Below are positions 22,625 to 33,092 of a stretch of DNA of 64,000 nucleotides, one piece after another. The stretch covers positions 62,001 to 126,000 of the forward strand of contig JAENRP010000020.1 in assembly GCA_024741835.1 (NCBI GenBank). Reading direction: 5' to 3'. The stretch comes from Diplocarpon mali. Its lineage: Eukaryota; Ascomycota; Leotiomycetes; Helotiales; Drepanopezizaceae. The notes beneath the pieces are model-generated. The model made no database searches. It was not told the origin of the DNA and was given only the letters and a program-made list of their open reading frames with translations. Position numbers and translations under genes: made by a program. The first letter of the stretch is position 1. The number at the start of each line of letters is the position of its first letter.

Positions 22625-24259
22625 CTATCTCGGCTTGTAAACACAAGGCTTCAATACGCCCGCCTCGCTGCTAACATGTACCTCCTCTTCATGCTGAGCG
22701 GACTTTCCCTTGGAGGCCTTCCTCATCCAAGTCCCGCCCTTCTCGAACTCCTCTCCCCCTTTCGGGACCGGCACGCCCTTCCCCTTCATCGGCGTCGCGC
22801 TCTTAACAAACACCATTCTCACAAACATCTTATTGCTCAAATCCACACTCTCCTTTTCGGCACCGGTGCCCTCCCCCTTCAGCACAAACCCCCTCTTCCT
22901 CAAAACCTGCACAAAAGCACTGACATCCGTCTCGGCCCCTCGATCTTCCTGCCCGTCGACCTCAACAGCAGCCAGATCATCATCCGCGGCTTCGTCCGCC
23001 GCCTTCTTGGCTTTCTTATCCACGGGACGTTTGCGATTCCCAATACTATGATCGACCATCTTCTTCCCCGCGCCCGTGACTCGCCCGAAGCGAGACTTGA
23101 TCTCAGCAACCCACAACTCGCCCTTCCATCGCAGGATCCGGAAAGCCTCTTCGATGAAATCGACCCAGTTCGTGCCCATCAGCGCCAAGCAGAACACAGC
23201 GATGTCAATAGCGCCGTCTTTGAGCGGCAGGTTCGCCATGTCGGCTTTGGTGACTAGCGGAGATGGAGACTGCAGATCAAAACTGTGGATCTTGAGCTTG
23301 AGAATCTTAAGATGTGGTTGCAGCGCTGTCGCAAGCGCGGCGTCGCCGCATCCCAGATCAGCGATGGTGCATGTACTTTCCGCTCTCGGCAACGCCGTCT
23401 CTGTAATTTTCACAGCCTTGTTCAGGGGGTTTCCGCGGTGCGGACCCTTTATCTTCCCGCGAGCGAGGATCTGAGCGAGATACCCGTCGACGGGGTTCTC
23501 CGGCCAGACTTCCACTTGTCGACGAAAACCCTCGTGGTACTCGGTGAACATCTCTGGGTTCTGAGTGAATAGGGACAGGGAGTGTGTTGAGGGCGTTGTG
23601 TAAAGCGTCTGATTGAGGTGGCGGAAGCGGGCTGATATCAGCTTTTGTCGCATGCTAGCTTGGAGGGGGGTGAGTGTTGGTTTGGCCGAATGGGAGTCGG
23701 TGGGAGGGGTTGGTAACAACTCTCTTGGGACCTCTGCGGGAGGAAGAGTGCCGTGTGCTATCGCCTTCATCTTTGCTTTTTTCTCGCGCTTCTTTTCCTT
23801 CATGGTTTTGCCTACTTTTTTAAATTTCTCTCCCGGTGCCTGCTCTTGTACTTCGATTTCTGGTTCAGTAGCGTCTTTTGATGCCTTTTCCGGCCCTTCA
23901 TTGCTGTTCTTCGTCTTGATGTCTGATACAGCTCTCTCGTCCCCTTCTGTAGCCTCTGTAGTAGCACCTCCCTCGGTTTTTTGCCTCTTTTCTCTGTATT
24001 TGTGGCCCTTTTTATCCGCTTTCGGCTTGCCTTCGATGACCGTCTCCCACAGCTCCTCTATATCCCCCGGATTCGCGCTTGGATCCAGCCTCGCCTTCTT
24101 GCCTTTCTCCGCGCTCCGCTTGCGCTTCTTGCTTCTATTCGACTCCACCTCCCCACCGATTTCTGGCACGTCATCTCGCTTGGGCCTCTTGCTTTTTGCC
24201 TCTGGCTTCTCTGCTTTGAGTAGACTCGGAGATACTGACCATCCTGGGGTGGCGAACAT
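22625..24259 (-). CDS. RRP8: Rrp8, 25S rRNA adenine-N1 methyltransferase
   Basis: Single exon, 544 residues. Rrp8 is a nucleolar SAM-dependent enzyme that makes one m1A in helix 25.1 of the large-subunit rRNA and helps early pre-rRNA cleavage. The N-terminal half is a Lys/Glu-rich, low-complexity nucleolar region starting MFATPGWSVSPSLLK. The C-terminal half holds the catalytic domain: ARFRHLNQTLYT, then FRRQVEVWPENPVDGYLAQI, the SAM site IADLGCGDAALA, ADMANLPLKDGAIDIAVFCL, and LMGTNWVDFIEEAFRILRWKGELWVAEIKSRFG written here in two parts of the same motif block. It is longer than yeast Rrp8 (392), as filamentous-fungal copies commonly are. Very confident. Confidence 0.95.
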   Translation of the reverse strand: MFATPGWSVSPSLLKAEKPEAKSKRPKRDDVPEIGGEVESNRSKKRKRSAEKGKKARLDPSANPGDIEELWETVIEGKPKADKKGHKYREKRQKTEGGATTEATEGDERAVSDIKTKNSNEGPEKASKDATEPEIEVQEQAPGEKFKKVGKTMKEKKREKKAKMKAIAHGTLPPAEVPRELLPTPPTDSHSAKPTLTPLQASMRQKLISARFRHLNQTLYTTPSTHSLSLFTQNPEMFTEYHEGFRRQVEVWPENPVDGYLAQILARGKIKGPHRGNPLNKAVKITETALPRAESTCTIADLGCGDAALATALQPHLKILKLKIHSFDLQSPSPLVTKADMANLPLKDGAIDIAVFCLALMGTNWVDFIEEAFRILRWKGELWVAEIKSRFGRVTGAGKKMVDHSIGNRKRPVDKKAKKAADEAADDDLAAVEVDGQEDRGAETDVSAFVQVLRKRGFVLKGEGTGAEKESVDLSNKMFVRMVFVKSATPMKGKGVPVPKGGEEFEKGGTWMRKASKGKSAQHEEEVHVSSEAGVLKPCVYKPR

Positions 24260-25729
24260 TGTGGGAGGTTGCTGTGTCTGATGATGTAAGAATTTACCTT
24301 GAGAGATTTTTCTTTTGAAAAGGTTTCGGTCTGAGCTTCATGGCCCCACTTGGCGGCGGGAGCACCCGTGCCTTGGCAGCCTCCCCTTTTCCATCTCTTT
24401 AAAGCCCAAGTCTTTCCATCACCAAAATATATCTTTCCGCAAGGACACGTTTCTCGCAACAGTGTAATCGAGCAGAGGTGTGCTGACATTGAAACGAAGA
24501 ATAGATTCATTCCATAGGCTGTTGCCATAATATCCATTGGTTCCGTTGGAAGAAAGACGCTAATATCACTTTAATTCCTGATTATGTAGCAGCGATTGAC
24601 TGGGGTCCATGCCGCTTTGGCAATCGAAGAAACAATAGGCATGAATTATTTTGCGGCAGGATATTCCCGCCAAGTTGAGCAGGTCTTGGCAAAAATCATA
24701 TGAGCTAGCCATCATATCTCTCGTCTTTGTTAGTTCTGTTAACATGGAGTGCGACTTGCCCGTAACTTTAAGCCCCGATGTAAACAACCCCTTGCAGCTT
24801 AGCGTGTGAGATACGAATGGTGGTAGACACCCATTACACGAACAAAGCCGTGTAGGTGTATTCCGCCACATCTGTCGGTATAAACCCTGAATCCCAAAAC
24901 GCCTGAATCGCCTGCACATAACAGTCCATGTCAAAAACAACTTAGACGCATACAGTAATAATCTCGTATGAGCAGAGTGGTGCATGATTATCAATACGTA
25001 ATTCGAGAATCCAAGTTCGTACATCACATATGCCTGGATGAGAATAAGTGCAACCGTGGACTAGTATAGGGTTCGGAATCTTGCCAATTAGCTTCAACTT
25101 AGAGATCTAGCTACATAGCTAAGAGCTATGTTCACCCCTAAATGAGCGAATTCCATTGGAACTATTCGTACTTAAGTCAACGCTAGCTCTTCTTTGGACC
25201 CTATGACAGCTTCCGCATCTATCCATCCATACATTATTGTCAGCAAACATACATCTCTGCCTACCCTCTTTGATCTGGGCCATCTCTTTTTTAGTCTTGC
25301 TGTTATGCAAGACACCTAGAGCCAGAGAGAGAACTCTTCCTCTGTAGGTCAGTGACAGGTGACTGCTCATTTGATGTACGCCTTAAGGTCAACAGTTAGA
25401 CTGAAAAGTATCTACAAGTCAACAAAACCTAAGCGAGGCCCTGCTTAAAACCACATCAAATGTCAAAGTAACGCGGAAGTTTATACTGAGTTTCAATGTC
25501 GTGTCTTACCTCGCGAGGAAATCTATTATTCAATGCATCCCTAACATCCATAGATCACACACACCACCCATGCATATCATGTCATATCAAGTGCCCGATA
25601 CAGCTCTGGTATATCCCATTCCGGAACGCCGTATGTGATGCAGGAGACACTCCTCGAACCCTCTATAAGCCCGCTCAAACGCCTGCCCTTCGCTAATACA
25701 GAGACAAAACAGACAAAACCATCCCCATG
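24260..25729. other. Intergenic region, RRP8 promoter side
   Basis: 1.5 kb without a supported gene. A 153-codon frame on the minus strand at 24566-25027 is AT-rich with no domain and is probably chance. The composition is moderately AT-rich. Confidence 0.5.
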
Positions 25730-28700
25730 TTACTTGAACAGACTCCTCAAATCCTCAAGCCGCTTCCGCGCAGCCTCGGCTTTGTCGATGCGCCCCCGAC
25801 CCTCAGAATCCATACTCAGCTGAGCAAGTTTCTTCTTCTTCTCCTGCAAAACGAGCATCTTCTCCTCGAAGCTGTCGCTCATGATGTAGCGGACTGTAGT
25901 CACCTCGCGCTTTTGGCCCAGGCGATGAACTCGGTCAACGGCCTGTGCTTCTGCAGCTGGATTGTATTGCGGTTCCATGACGTAGACTTTGTTTGCGGTC
26001 GTGAGATTGAGGCCAAGACCTCCGGCCATGATGGATACAAGAATGACGGTGATACAAGGATCATCGCGGAAAGCGTCCAGCGCTGCTCCACGGGCTGTAC
26101 GAGACATTTTGCCATCGAGGCGAGTGTAGGCGATGCCGTTCTGCTCGAGTGCCATTTGAATGAGATCCAAGTGGGCAGTCCAGCCAGAGAAGATCACACT
26201 CTTGATGGGAGGTTCCTCAGGCATCGCTTGAGACTCCTGCTGAGACAATAGAAGATCGTGGATCAACGCCTTCGTCTTTGTATGTGGGCCGCTGTAACTA
26301 CTGATATCCTTGGACCCATTTCTAGCCTCATTAGTCTTTTGCTGGCAAGCCTCTTGATCATCTAGACCACCTTGGCGAAGCGGAAAATAGAAGAGCTTGA
26401 TGTACTGCTGACAAATGGGGCAGTGCACCTGGGACTGGCCTTGAGCAACACTCTCAAGATCAGCTTTGTAGTTTGCGATACATCCGTTGCAAATGATGTG
26501 GTAACAAGGTGTCATGTGACCAATGACCTCGTCCTTGGACTCGTCTGATTCAACATCGTTAGGACCAATCTTGCGATGGCATGTGAGGCATATATCGGCG
26601 TTTGTCTCTGACATCAGGTTGTACATTTCGTAGGCTTCTCTCGAACTCAAGGCAGGTCGGTCGTCATCATCGTCACTGTCGAGGTCGATCGCCGAGTCCT
26701 TGCTGAGACCACTCATTACTTTGAGATCCTCTTCATTCAAGAGATCTCTGCCGTGAGCACAGATCAGACGCAGACGGAGGATGGACTGCAGAATATGCAC
26801 ATAAGACTTGCCACTGAGAGACTTCTCCCTCGACCCAACGATGACTTTGACTCGATCACTCGCATTCTTGGCAAATATCTCGTAAATCTGACGCTCTTCA
26901 GGGTTGAACTCAAGCTTGACAAGTTGATCGTGGCGTTTAGGAAGGTCAATCCGGTCTTTGAGACGCCTGAGGGTGATACTGTCGACGAGCAGCCGCAACT
27001 TGGGTAGAATCTCGGGATCGCAATTCTTGAATGGAGCCATGATATACTGGGCGAAACCACCCTTCTCATCGAAAGGCTTGATGCGAAGAAATGTCATCAA
27101 AGCTCCGAGATCCTCCAAGCGATTTTGCACAGGTGTTCCAGTAACAGCCCATCGGCGATTTGCAGAGAGTCTGCAAATAGACTTTGATTGCTGAGTAGAC
27201 TGCTCTCGTATCATATGCGCCTCATCCAGTACGATGCGGAACCAGTTCATTTCTTCCAGAGGGTAGACGCCCGGCTTCTTCTTGCTACGATAGCTGAATT
27301 CACTTGCAATAGATCCGTAGGTCGTGATGACGATGTCGAACTCGGCGAGCTTCTTAGCATCCTTGATTCGGTTGGCGCCGTGGTAAATGTAGTATCTCAA
27401 GCTTCCAGGCTTGACATGCTGCTTCATCTGTTCCTCCCAATTCGCAATTGTGCTGAGAGGAGAAACAAGGAGAGTCGTCTTGCAGTTGAGGACCAAAGGA
27501 ACTTGCTCGAGTTTCGGCAGTGGTGCTTTGTTCTTGCCCTTCCTACCAGGGCAAATATCTATGTTATCTTGTGATGCGCAAGGGGCTAGTTTTGCCCATT
27601 CCAAAGCTTCGTTGTCAAGGGTGTGCGACACCAAACTGATGATTTGGAGTGTCTTTCCGAGACCCATCATATCAGCCAGGATACCCCCAAGAACTTGAGG
27701 GGGGCTTTGGTTCTCTTCTTGGCCTGTGATAACGTTATAGTAGGTATGAGAGCCAGTGGCAGAAATGTTCAAACGCCAGAGAGAGCTGTTGCCTTTCTCA
27801 TCAGAACCAAAGACACGAGCCTTTTCCTTATTCGTCATGAAGTATAAGCCCTGCTTCTGATGCTTGAGAAGCTCGGTGGTGATGCGAGCATCTGGCTCCA
27901 ACTCGGGTAGGTTCTCCGATCGCTCCAAAGAGTCGAACATGCCCAGGATATCGTTCCGTATCTCCTCAGTAGTCCGAGCCGGTCCTTGCTGTCTTGATCC
28001 ATAGCCACTGGCCATTCGCGAAGGAAGCTGTGCAGGTCTTTGCAAGACATGGGGGTTGTGAAGCTCTATTCCGCTCTCGAGAAAGGTGGGCGTGCGAAGC
28101 CAAAGCTGTTTCTGTGAGAGGTGTCGGCCAACATTTATAGCATACTTCTTGGGACCAAAAAGATTCAGGTCGATAGGATAGCGGCGAGAAACAATGGTTC
28201 CAGGCAGATCATCCCCCTCTTTCTTGGGTTTGGTAAGTATCCTCGCAACTGTTCTAATTCCGAACTTCGAGTCCATCAGCGGCGCCAAGGGAATCGAGGT
28301 ATTGACATCCAAGCAGCCAATGATTGACCGAGTTCCGTCGATCGCGTGGATGATGCACGTCTTCTCGCCATCTCGCCGCCTCAATAGAATTCTGATCTGT
28401 GGCCAGTACCCATCCGACATGCTCATAGTTCCTGGCTTTGGCGTCGGAGCCTGGTGAGTATTGATCGATGCGTTCTCAACGCGCCCATAGCAGACCTCCT
28501 TATCCCCAGAATCACCAACGATCTCTACTTCCTCGTCGTCGTCGATAGTGACCGGTCCCGTTCCTTTCGACGTAGCCTCTCTCTGTCCCTCTTGCCTCTT
28601 CTCCCGCATGTATGCGCCCAAAGTGTTGCCCGTTCCGCTCCCACCACAGAACTCTGCCTTCCGCTGGTTGCCGTGCCTATCATCCTCTATCCTTCTACGC

Positions 28701-29122
28701 TTCTGTGGTATCTGGCTTCGGTCTGTAACATTGTGCATGCGCTCCAGCATGTTTCCCATTCCCTGCCCATTCGCGGAGCCGTTGCCGTTTGCATATGCAG
28801 CAAATCCATGCCCTTTTGGACGGCTGCTCCGGTCGCTAGATGAAGTTGCTGGATGTCCACGGCATACCTGTGGACTTCCCGATGGGCTATCAAATTCAAA
28901 CACCTGTGCCTGATTCTGATTCTGGGGCGGGTCGAACGAGGCCGGAGCACGCGATGAGGGCTTCCCTCCTCGCGGATTTAGCAAAGAAGCTGGAGCCCAT
29001 TCTGATTGGGGAAGGAAAGCAGGCTGTCTGCTCGCGTTTGTCGGTACATTCGAGGTCCCCATGTTGTGGCCGTTGCTGTAGCCTCGCGAGGACTGCATAC
29101 GAGGCTCCGAGTCAGGGTGCAT
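25730..29122 (-). CDS. SNF2-family helicase with inserted RING finger (Rad5/HLTF-like)
   Basis: Single exon, 1,130 residues. The N-terminal 230 residues are disordered and end in an acidic/hydrophobic stretch (EVEIVGDSGDKEV) that resembles a SUMO-interacting motif. SNF2 lobe 1 shows the P-loop DMMGLGKTLQIISL, the DEAH box in VLDEAHMIRE and TGTPVQNR. A C3HC4 RING (CLTCHRK, then CYHIICNGC and CPIC) sits between the lobes, and lobe 2 has SIMAGGLGLNLTTANKV and QAVDRVHRLGQ. RING-bearing SNF2 proteins include Rad5 and HLTF (PCNA polyubiquitylation, damage tolerance) and Uls1 (SUMO-directed). I do not see a clear HIRAN domain, so strict Rad5 orthology is unproven. Nuclear ATPase and E3 activity are expected. 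Start at 29122; a second Met lies 8 residues in. Confidence 0.88.
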   Translation of the reverse strand: MHPDSEPRMQSSRGYSNGHNMGTSNVPTNASRQPAFLPQSEWAPASLLNPRGGKPSSRAPASFDPPQNQNQAQVFEFDSPSGSPQVCRGHPATSSSDRSSRPKGHGFAAYANGNGSANGQGMGNMLERMHNVTDRSQIPQKRRRIEDDRHGNQRKAEFCGGSGTGNTLGAYMREKRQEGQREATSKGTGPVTIDDDEEVEIVGDSGDKEVCYGRVENASINTHQAPTPKPGTMSMSDGYWPQIRILLRRRDGEKTCIIHAIDGTRSIIGCLDVNTSIPLAPLMDSKFGIRTVARILTKPKKEGDDLPGTIVSRRYPIDLNLFGPKKYAINVGRHLSQKQLWLRTPTFLESGIELHNPHVLQRPAQLPSRMASGYGSRQQGPARTTEEIRNDILGMFDSLERSENLPELEPDARITTELLKHQKQGLYFMTNKEKARVFGSDEKGNSSLWRLNISATGSHTYYNVITGQEENQSPPQVLGGILADMMGLGKTLQIISLVSHTLDNEALEWAKLAPCASQDNIDICPGRKGKNKAPLPKLEQVPLVLNCKTTLLVSPLSTIANWEEQMKQHVKPGSLRYYIYHGANRIKDAKKLAEFDIVITTYGSIASEFSYRSKKKPGVYPLEEMNWFRIVLDEAHMIREQSTQQSKSICRLSANRRWAVTGTPVQNRLEDLGALMTFLRIKPFDEKGGFAQYIMAPFKNCDPEILPKLRLLVDSITLRRLKDRIDLPKRHDQLVKLEFNPEERQIYEIFAKNASDRVKVIVGSREKSLSGKSYVHILQSILRLRLICAHGRDLLNEEDLKVMSGLSKDSAIDLDSDDDDDRPALSSREAYEMYNLMSETNADICLTCHRKIGPNDVESDESKDEVIGHMTPCYHIICNGCIANYKADLESVAQGQSQVHCPICQQYIKLFYFPLRQGGLDDQEACQQKTNEARNGSKDISSYSGPHTKTKALIHDLLLSQQESQAMPEEPPIKSVIFSGWTAHLDLIQMALEQNGIAYTRLDGKMSRTARGAALDAFRDDPCITVILVSIMAGGLGLNLTTANKVYVMEPQYNPAAEAQAVDRVHRLGQKREVTTVRYIMSDSFEEKMLVLQEKKKKLAQLSMDSEGRGRIDKAEAARKRLEDLRSLFK

Positions 29123-30100
29123 GTTCGCAGCCCGCCGTTATTTGTCCTCGTACGGTCGCATGCAGGAGGTCAGTACGCAGATGTAGGGAGGCGGTGGGAC
29201 GTTTGTCCTCGAGGTGGTTGGATCAAGGTGGGGTGAGTTTGTGTTGTTCGAGAGGCATGGACGAGCAAAAGTGCGAAGAAGCCAAAGACGAAGAGGAGGG
29301 CGAAGGCAGCAGCGCAAATCTCCGTAGATTTTTGGTCCAGAGTTATAGTCAAGCTCGTCTATACAGTTCGGGGTAGAAGTAAACGTGGATTTTCGTACGA
29401 GAAAATCACCTTCGAATGCAAGCCATTTGTGCTGTTACCTATTTGGTGAGCGCGGAACGGGGCAGGCTTTCACTAATTATCCGACACGCTAATTGATGAC
29501 TAACGGCGGTAAAGGTTACGCTTCTTGATGATGCCATGCATTTAGAAATCTCCTTTATAAGGTTTAGCAAGGAGACACCGGCGAGTATTTCGCGCTATGT
29601 CATGTTGAGGTGTTCGAAGGCTTGCCTATCACTTGCAAGGATTTTTCGAGCACCAGCTGATCAGGTCTAAGGTAAGGAGAGAGGTGTGGGGGCAGAAGAC
29701 AAGGTGGGAGGGCTTTGAAAATCAAATAGGAGATTTTGTGCAAAGTTGGTTCGTGTTACGTGATATTGTATATGATGATCTGTACAGGTGTACATAAAAA
29801 TATCTACAAATACACCTAAATATATACAGGCTTGAATGAACTGGCAGTGGTGAAGGGAGAAAAACTTTCACGTTTCTTGAGGAAAGGACCCCAGCAACGC
29901 ATCTATTGAGTTGACCCAGTCTGTACTCGCACCTCATACTGACTGTGGCTTGCATGCAATCCCGCGCAAAGCCACGTCAAAGTCCAAAGAGCCAGTAGAT
30001 GCCAACACTTAGATCATGCATGCGCCGACGCCTTGTGCCCTAGGATGTTTGCTATGGTACATCCAGATCCAGAAACCCCCTTCGACCCTTGAAACTATGC
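29123..30100. other. Intergenic region upstream of the SNF2-RING gene
   Basis: Promoter of the helicase gene and 3' flank of LSB6. No gene or RNA is recognised. Confidence 0.55.
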
Positions 30101-32401
30101 CTAACACCATGTGAACACCGGGTTTTTGCTTTTGACTGTCTCCAATCTCTCTACAATGACCTTACGCTGGTTTCCCTCCATCCCCTCGGCAGCCGCATAT
30201 CCAAGGTCGCCTTCCAGATCGTCTCCATCGTACACATTCGGAGGACCTCTTCTATTTCGATGTGAGAACGAGTAACGTCTATCCCGAGTAATGGAAGGAG
30301 GCGATCTGGATGGCCCGTCGTAGCTCATTCGAGCTCGTGAATGATTCAAGACGGGTCGATCTGAGAACTTGACTTGTCCGGTCTTGCGAGTTTCTCCCTG
30401 AAAGCCTGTGATCGTTGCAGGAGAGGCGGGTGAGTCTAGTCCGGGTATTTCCTGGCTAGCCCTTGGACTTGCCAACTCGAAACGATTTGGGTTGGGCAAT
30501 TCCGTGGATGGACTTGACAAGCCAAGCAAGTCCGGTTGAGCGGCCGAAGAGATCGCCGCGCCGATATCCATTTCCTCGTTCTCGCGAAGATCCTGGCGTA
30601 GCCCAAGCTCGTGGCGCCTTCGCATCTCTGCGGAAGGCACTCGCATTGGAACTGCAACGGGGATGTCAACCAAGTCATCCCAGACGCAGACACGAGCTCT
30701 CCTGGTCAGCTCTAATGGTCCGTGATCTGCTAGCTTGAGGGTCTCAACCACGTTCCAAGCCTGCCCTTTCATGACTGCAATCTGTCTGGCAAACATCTTT
30801 TCCTGGAAATCGGCGTCCTGAGCAAAGACCTTCCGCAACTCGAGCTGCGTTTCACTCCACCACTGTCTGGAGGTCAGGAGTGGCAGGAAGTGGTCCCGTG
30901 ACTTCTGAGAGAACGGTTGTCCGATCAATGATACCGGCAAGAAGAGCCAGCCGAATGGAAAGCTGCGCCAGGCGTCAGGATGTTTCCACGGCCAGGACAG
31001 ACTATTATCAATAGCACCGATTGACATGATCGGGCCCCCCGTTCTCGGAGGTGTTGCTGATCTGTTGGTGGCTTCCATGGGTTGCTGAACCCGATATGGA
31101 TGTGTCTTCAACGCTATGTTATCCGTCGTAGAAACCAGGAGCGGTGAACGTTCCTCCTCCCGAGCGTCCATACGAGGCGGTTCCGAAACAATCGAAACAT
31201 CCTGGTTCTCCCAATCCACTTTGATCATCCAATTGTCCAATCCTCTATCCGTGTTTCGCATGATATAGTCCAAAATAACCAGCTTTTCGAGCTCTTCGCG
31301 GAACGACTGCTGAAGTGTATCCGTCCAAACGAATCGCCTGTCTTGACCTTCTAATATAGGTGTAAAAATAGTCTCGCCCTCATCTTCGTCATCAGACCTG
31401 GAGCTATTGGGTCTGCAGGTCTCTTTCCAAGGCTTCTTCTTTCTCGATGCATCTGTGGGTCTGTATCCGCTGTTCGAGTGATCAGGCCAAGGATTCTCCC
31501 GCAGAAAGATACTCGCATCCTTAAATCCCTTCAAGAATACCTGAAAGCTGCCGACCTTGGGTGGGAGAGGCTTTTTCTTCCTGTAAAATGCTCTCCGATC
31601 CCAGAAGTCGTAATGGAACGACTTGGAGGATAGATGCACGATATCGGTACAAGGGACCAGGTTCGTCCGCAGCCGGCAGTCCAATGTATACGCCGCGGCT
31701 TCAGAGACATAGCTGAGGTTGGGGATGAGGCACGCTCGGCCAAAGAAGCAAGGGAACAAGTTCCTATGGATCCATTTGTTCCACTTCGGGTTGCCAGCCG
31801 CGTACGGTTCCTCGTCCTTGGGCTTGAAGACACCGACAACCTTCCCATCGCTATTCCGTGCAAAGTAGCTCCCCGAGCTACCCTGCGTGATCATCTTGGG
31901 ATGTACGCCCTGATCTATAGCAAGCCTCACACTCTCAACCACCTCGTCGAACTCCACCTTCGACATGCGGCCATGGTCGACGTCCGAAGCCAGCGTCTCG
32001 GCCGTCGCAGGCCGTATGCCATCCGGGGCCTGAAAGACGGAATGGTGTATCTCGAGCCTCTCCTCTTCCTCCGTCTTGCCCTGGACCTTGCTGATCTTGA
32101 ACTTCGAGGCGATCTCGTCCGCCCATCGTTCCAGCCTCGCGTTGATGGCCTTGATGTCCACCCCAGACGAATTGCTCCGCATACGTCGTCGATGCCGCGG
32201 TCTGCGTGTACTCGAGGGCGACGTCGTACCGTCGGTGTACATGCCGCCATGGGCGCGGGGTTGTGTGATGGACGCAAAACGTGGAGCTGATGCTGCCTGT
32301 AAAGAGGCGTAACTGTTTGCCAGGTCGTCGTTCTCCAAGTCAGAGTCCTCGGCCTGAGCGATCCGGGCGTAGCCCGTCGTTGGGGGTCGATCCCTAGGCA
32401 T
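30101..32401 (-). CDS. LSB6: Type II phosphatidylinositol 4-kinase Lsb6
   Basis: Single exon, 766 residues. Makes PI4P on endosomal, vacuolar or plasma membranes. The N-terminus (1-90) is disordered with a basic patch RRPRHRRRMRS. The kinase domain begins near ITQGSSGSYFARNSDGKVVG (about 172-191), with a glycine-rich loop and the ATP-binding lysine in GVFKPKDEEPYAAGNP. The catalytic loop is DYIMRNTDRGLDNWMIK (about 378-394), and the activation segment starts at IGAIDNSLSWPWKHP (about 461-475). The cysteine region typical of animal type II enzymes (CCPCC) appears here as FPCFFGRAC, with two cysteines. The tail after about residue 640 is Ser/Pro-rich. Start MPRDRPPTTGYARI; no intron seen. Very confident. 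Confidence 0.94.
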   Translation of the reverse strand: MPRDRPPTTGYARIAQAEDSDLENDDLANSYASLQAASAPRFASITQPRAHGGMYTDGTTSPSSTRRPRHRRRMRSNSSGVDIKAINARLERWADEIASKFKISKVQGKTEEEERLEIHHSVFQAPDGIRPATAETLASDVDHGRMSKVEFDEVVESVRLAIDQGVHPKMITQGSSGSYFARNSDGKVVGVFKPKDEEPYAAGNPKWNKWIHRNLFPCFFGRACLIPNLSYVSEAAAYTLDCRLRTNLVPCTDIVHLSSKSFHYDFWDRRAFYRKKKPLPPKVGSFQVFLKGFKDASIFLRENPWPDHSNSGYRPTDASRKKKPWKETCRPNSSRSDDEDEGETIFTPILEGQDRRFVWTDTLQQSFREELEKLVILDYIMRNTDRGLDNWMIKVDWENQDVSIVSEPPRMDAREEERSPLLVSTTDNIALKTHPYRVQQPMEATNRSATPPRTGGPIMSIGAIDNSLSWPWKHPDAWRSFPFGWLFLPVSLIGQPFSQKSRDHFLPLLTSRQWWSETQLELRKVFAQDADFQEKMFARQIAVMKGQAWNVVETLKLADHGPLELTRRARVCVWDDLVDIPVAVPMRVPSAEMRRRHELGLRQDLRENEEMDIGAAISSAAQPDLLGLSSPSTELPNPNRFELASPRASQEIPGLDSPASPATITGFQGETRKTGQVKFSDRPVLNHSRARMSYDGPSRSPPSITRDRRYSFSHRNRRGPPNVYDGDDLEGDLGYAAAEGMEGNQRKVIVERLETVKSKNPVFTWC

Positions 32402-33092
32402 GTTGCATTATCTATCTCCTGATTGACATCGTGTGGAGGAAGTTTGGTGGGCTGGGAGGTCTTAGGCAGGTTTTGGGACACCAGCGATCACACGGTTGCA
32501 GGCCTATCGCGTCATGCACTCGGCTTCACCCGACGACGGCTCGGATCTATCACGTGTCGCGGAGCTCGCAAAAACTTGAAACCCATATTAAAAGACCATT
32601 TGCTCTACTAATCCAGGCTCGAAATCTCCACGGTGCTCATTAGACCGCTTTAGAGTGCGATTAGAATCCGGCTTCGACTTTTGAAGATCAATGTATTTTA
32701 CAGCGAGGCGACGGTCCATCCGCGTCGCATTCCAACCTCCCCGATATGAAAGAGAATACCGACAGAAATATCATAATTCCGTCATCGAATACCCCATAGT
32801 GTCAGTCGGAGTTGATTTGTCTGGGCTGAGCGGTCTGTTAGTAGTCACTCAACTCAATCAAACCTCACATTGATCTTGAAATTTTGTTATCTAACTAATT
32901 TTAAATATAGACAAGTTAGAACAATATAAATTACACACTTAAAGATGTAGAGTCTAGCTTTGGGGAGAGCCCCGGAGTCGTCAATTCCCGACTTCTGATC
33001 TCCAGAACCTCCCAACTTTTAGTGCAAAGGGTATTCCGCAAGCCCGCGCCATATCAAGCACAAACGCCGCCGCCACCAGAGCATGGTACCGC
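32402..33092. other. Intergenic region between LSB6 and hypothetical gene
   Basis: Upstream region of LSB6 and 3' flank of the next gene. About 32870-32960 is AT-rich. No gene is recognised. Confidence 0.55.

Noticed and set aside
24566..25027. 153-codon minus-strand frame in the RRP8 upstream region
   Set aside because: AT-rich, no domain, no splice or start support.
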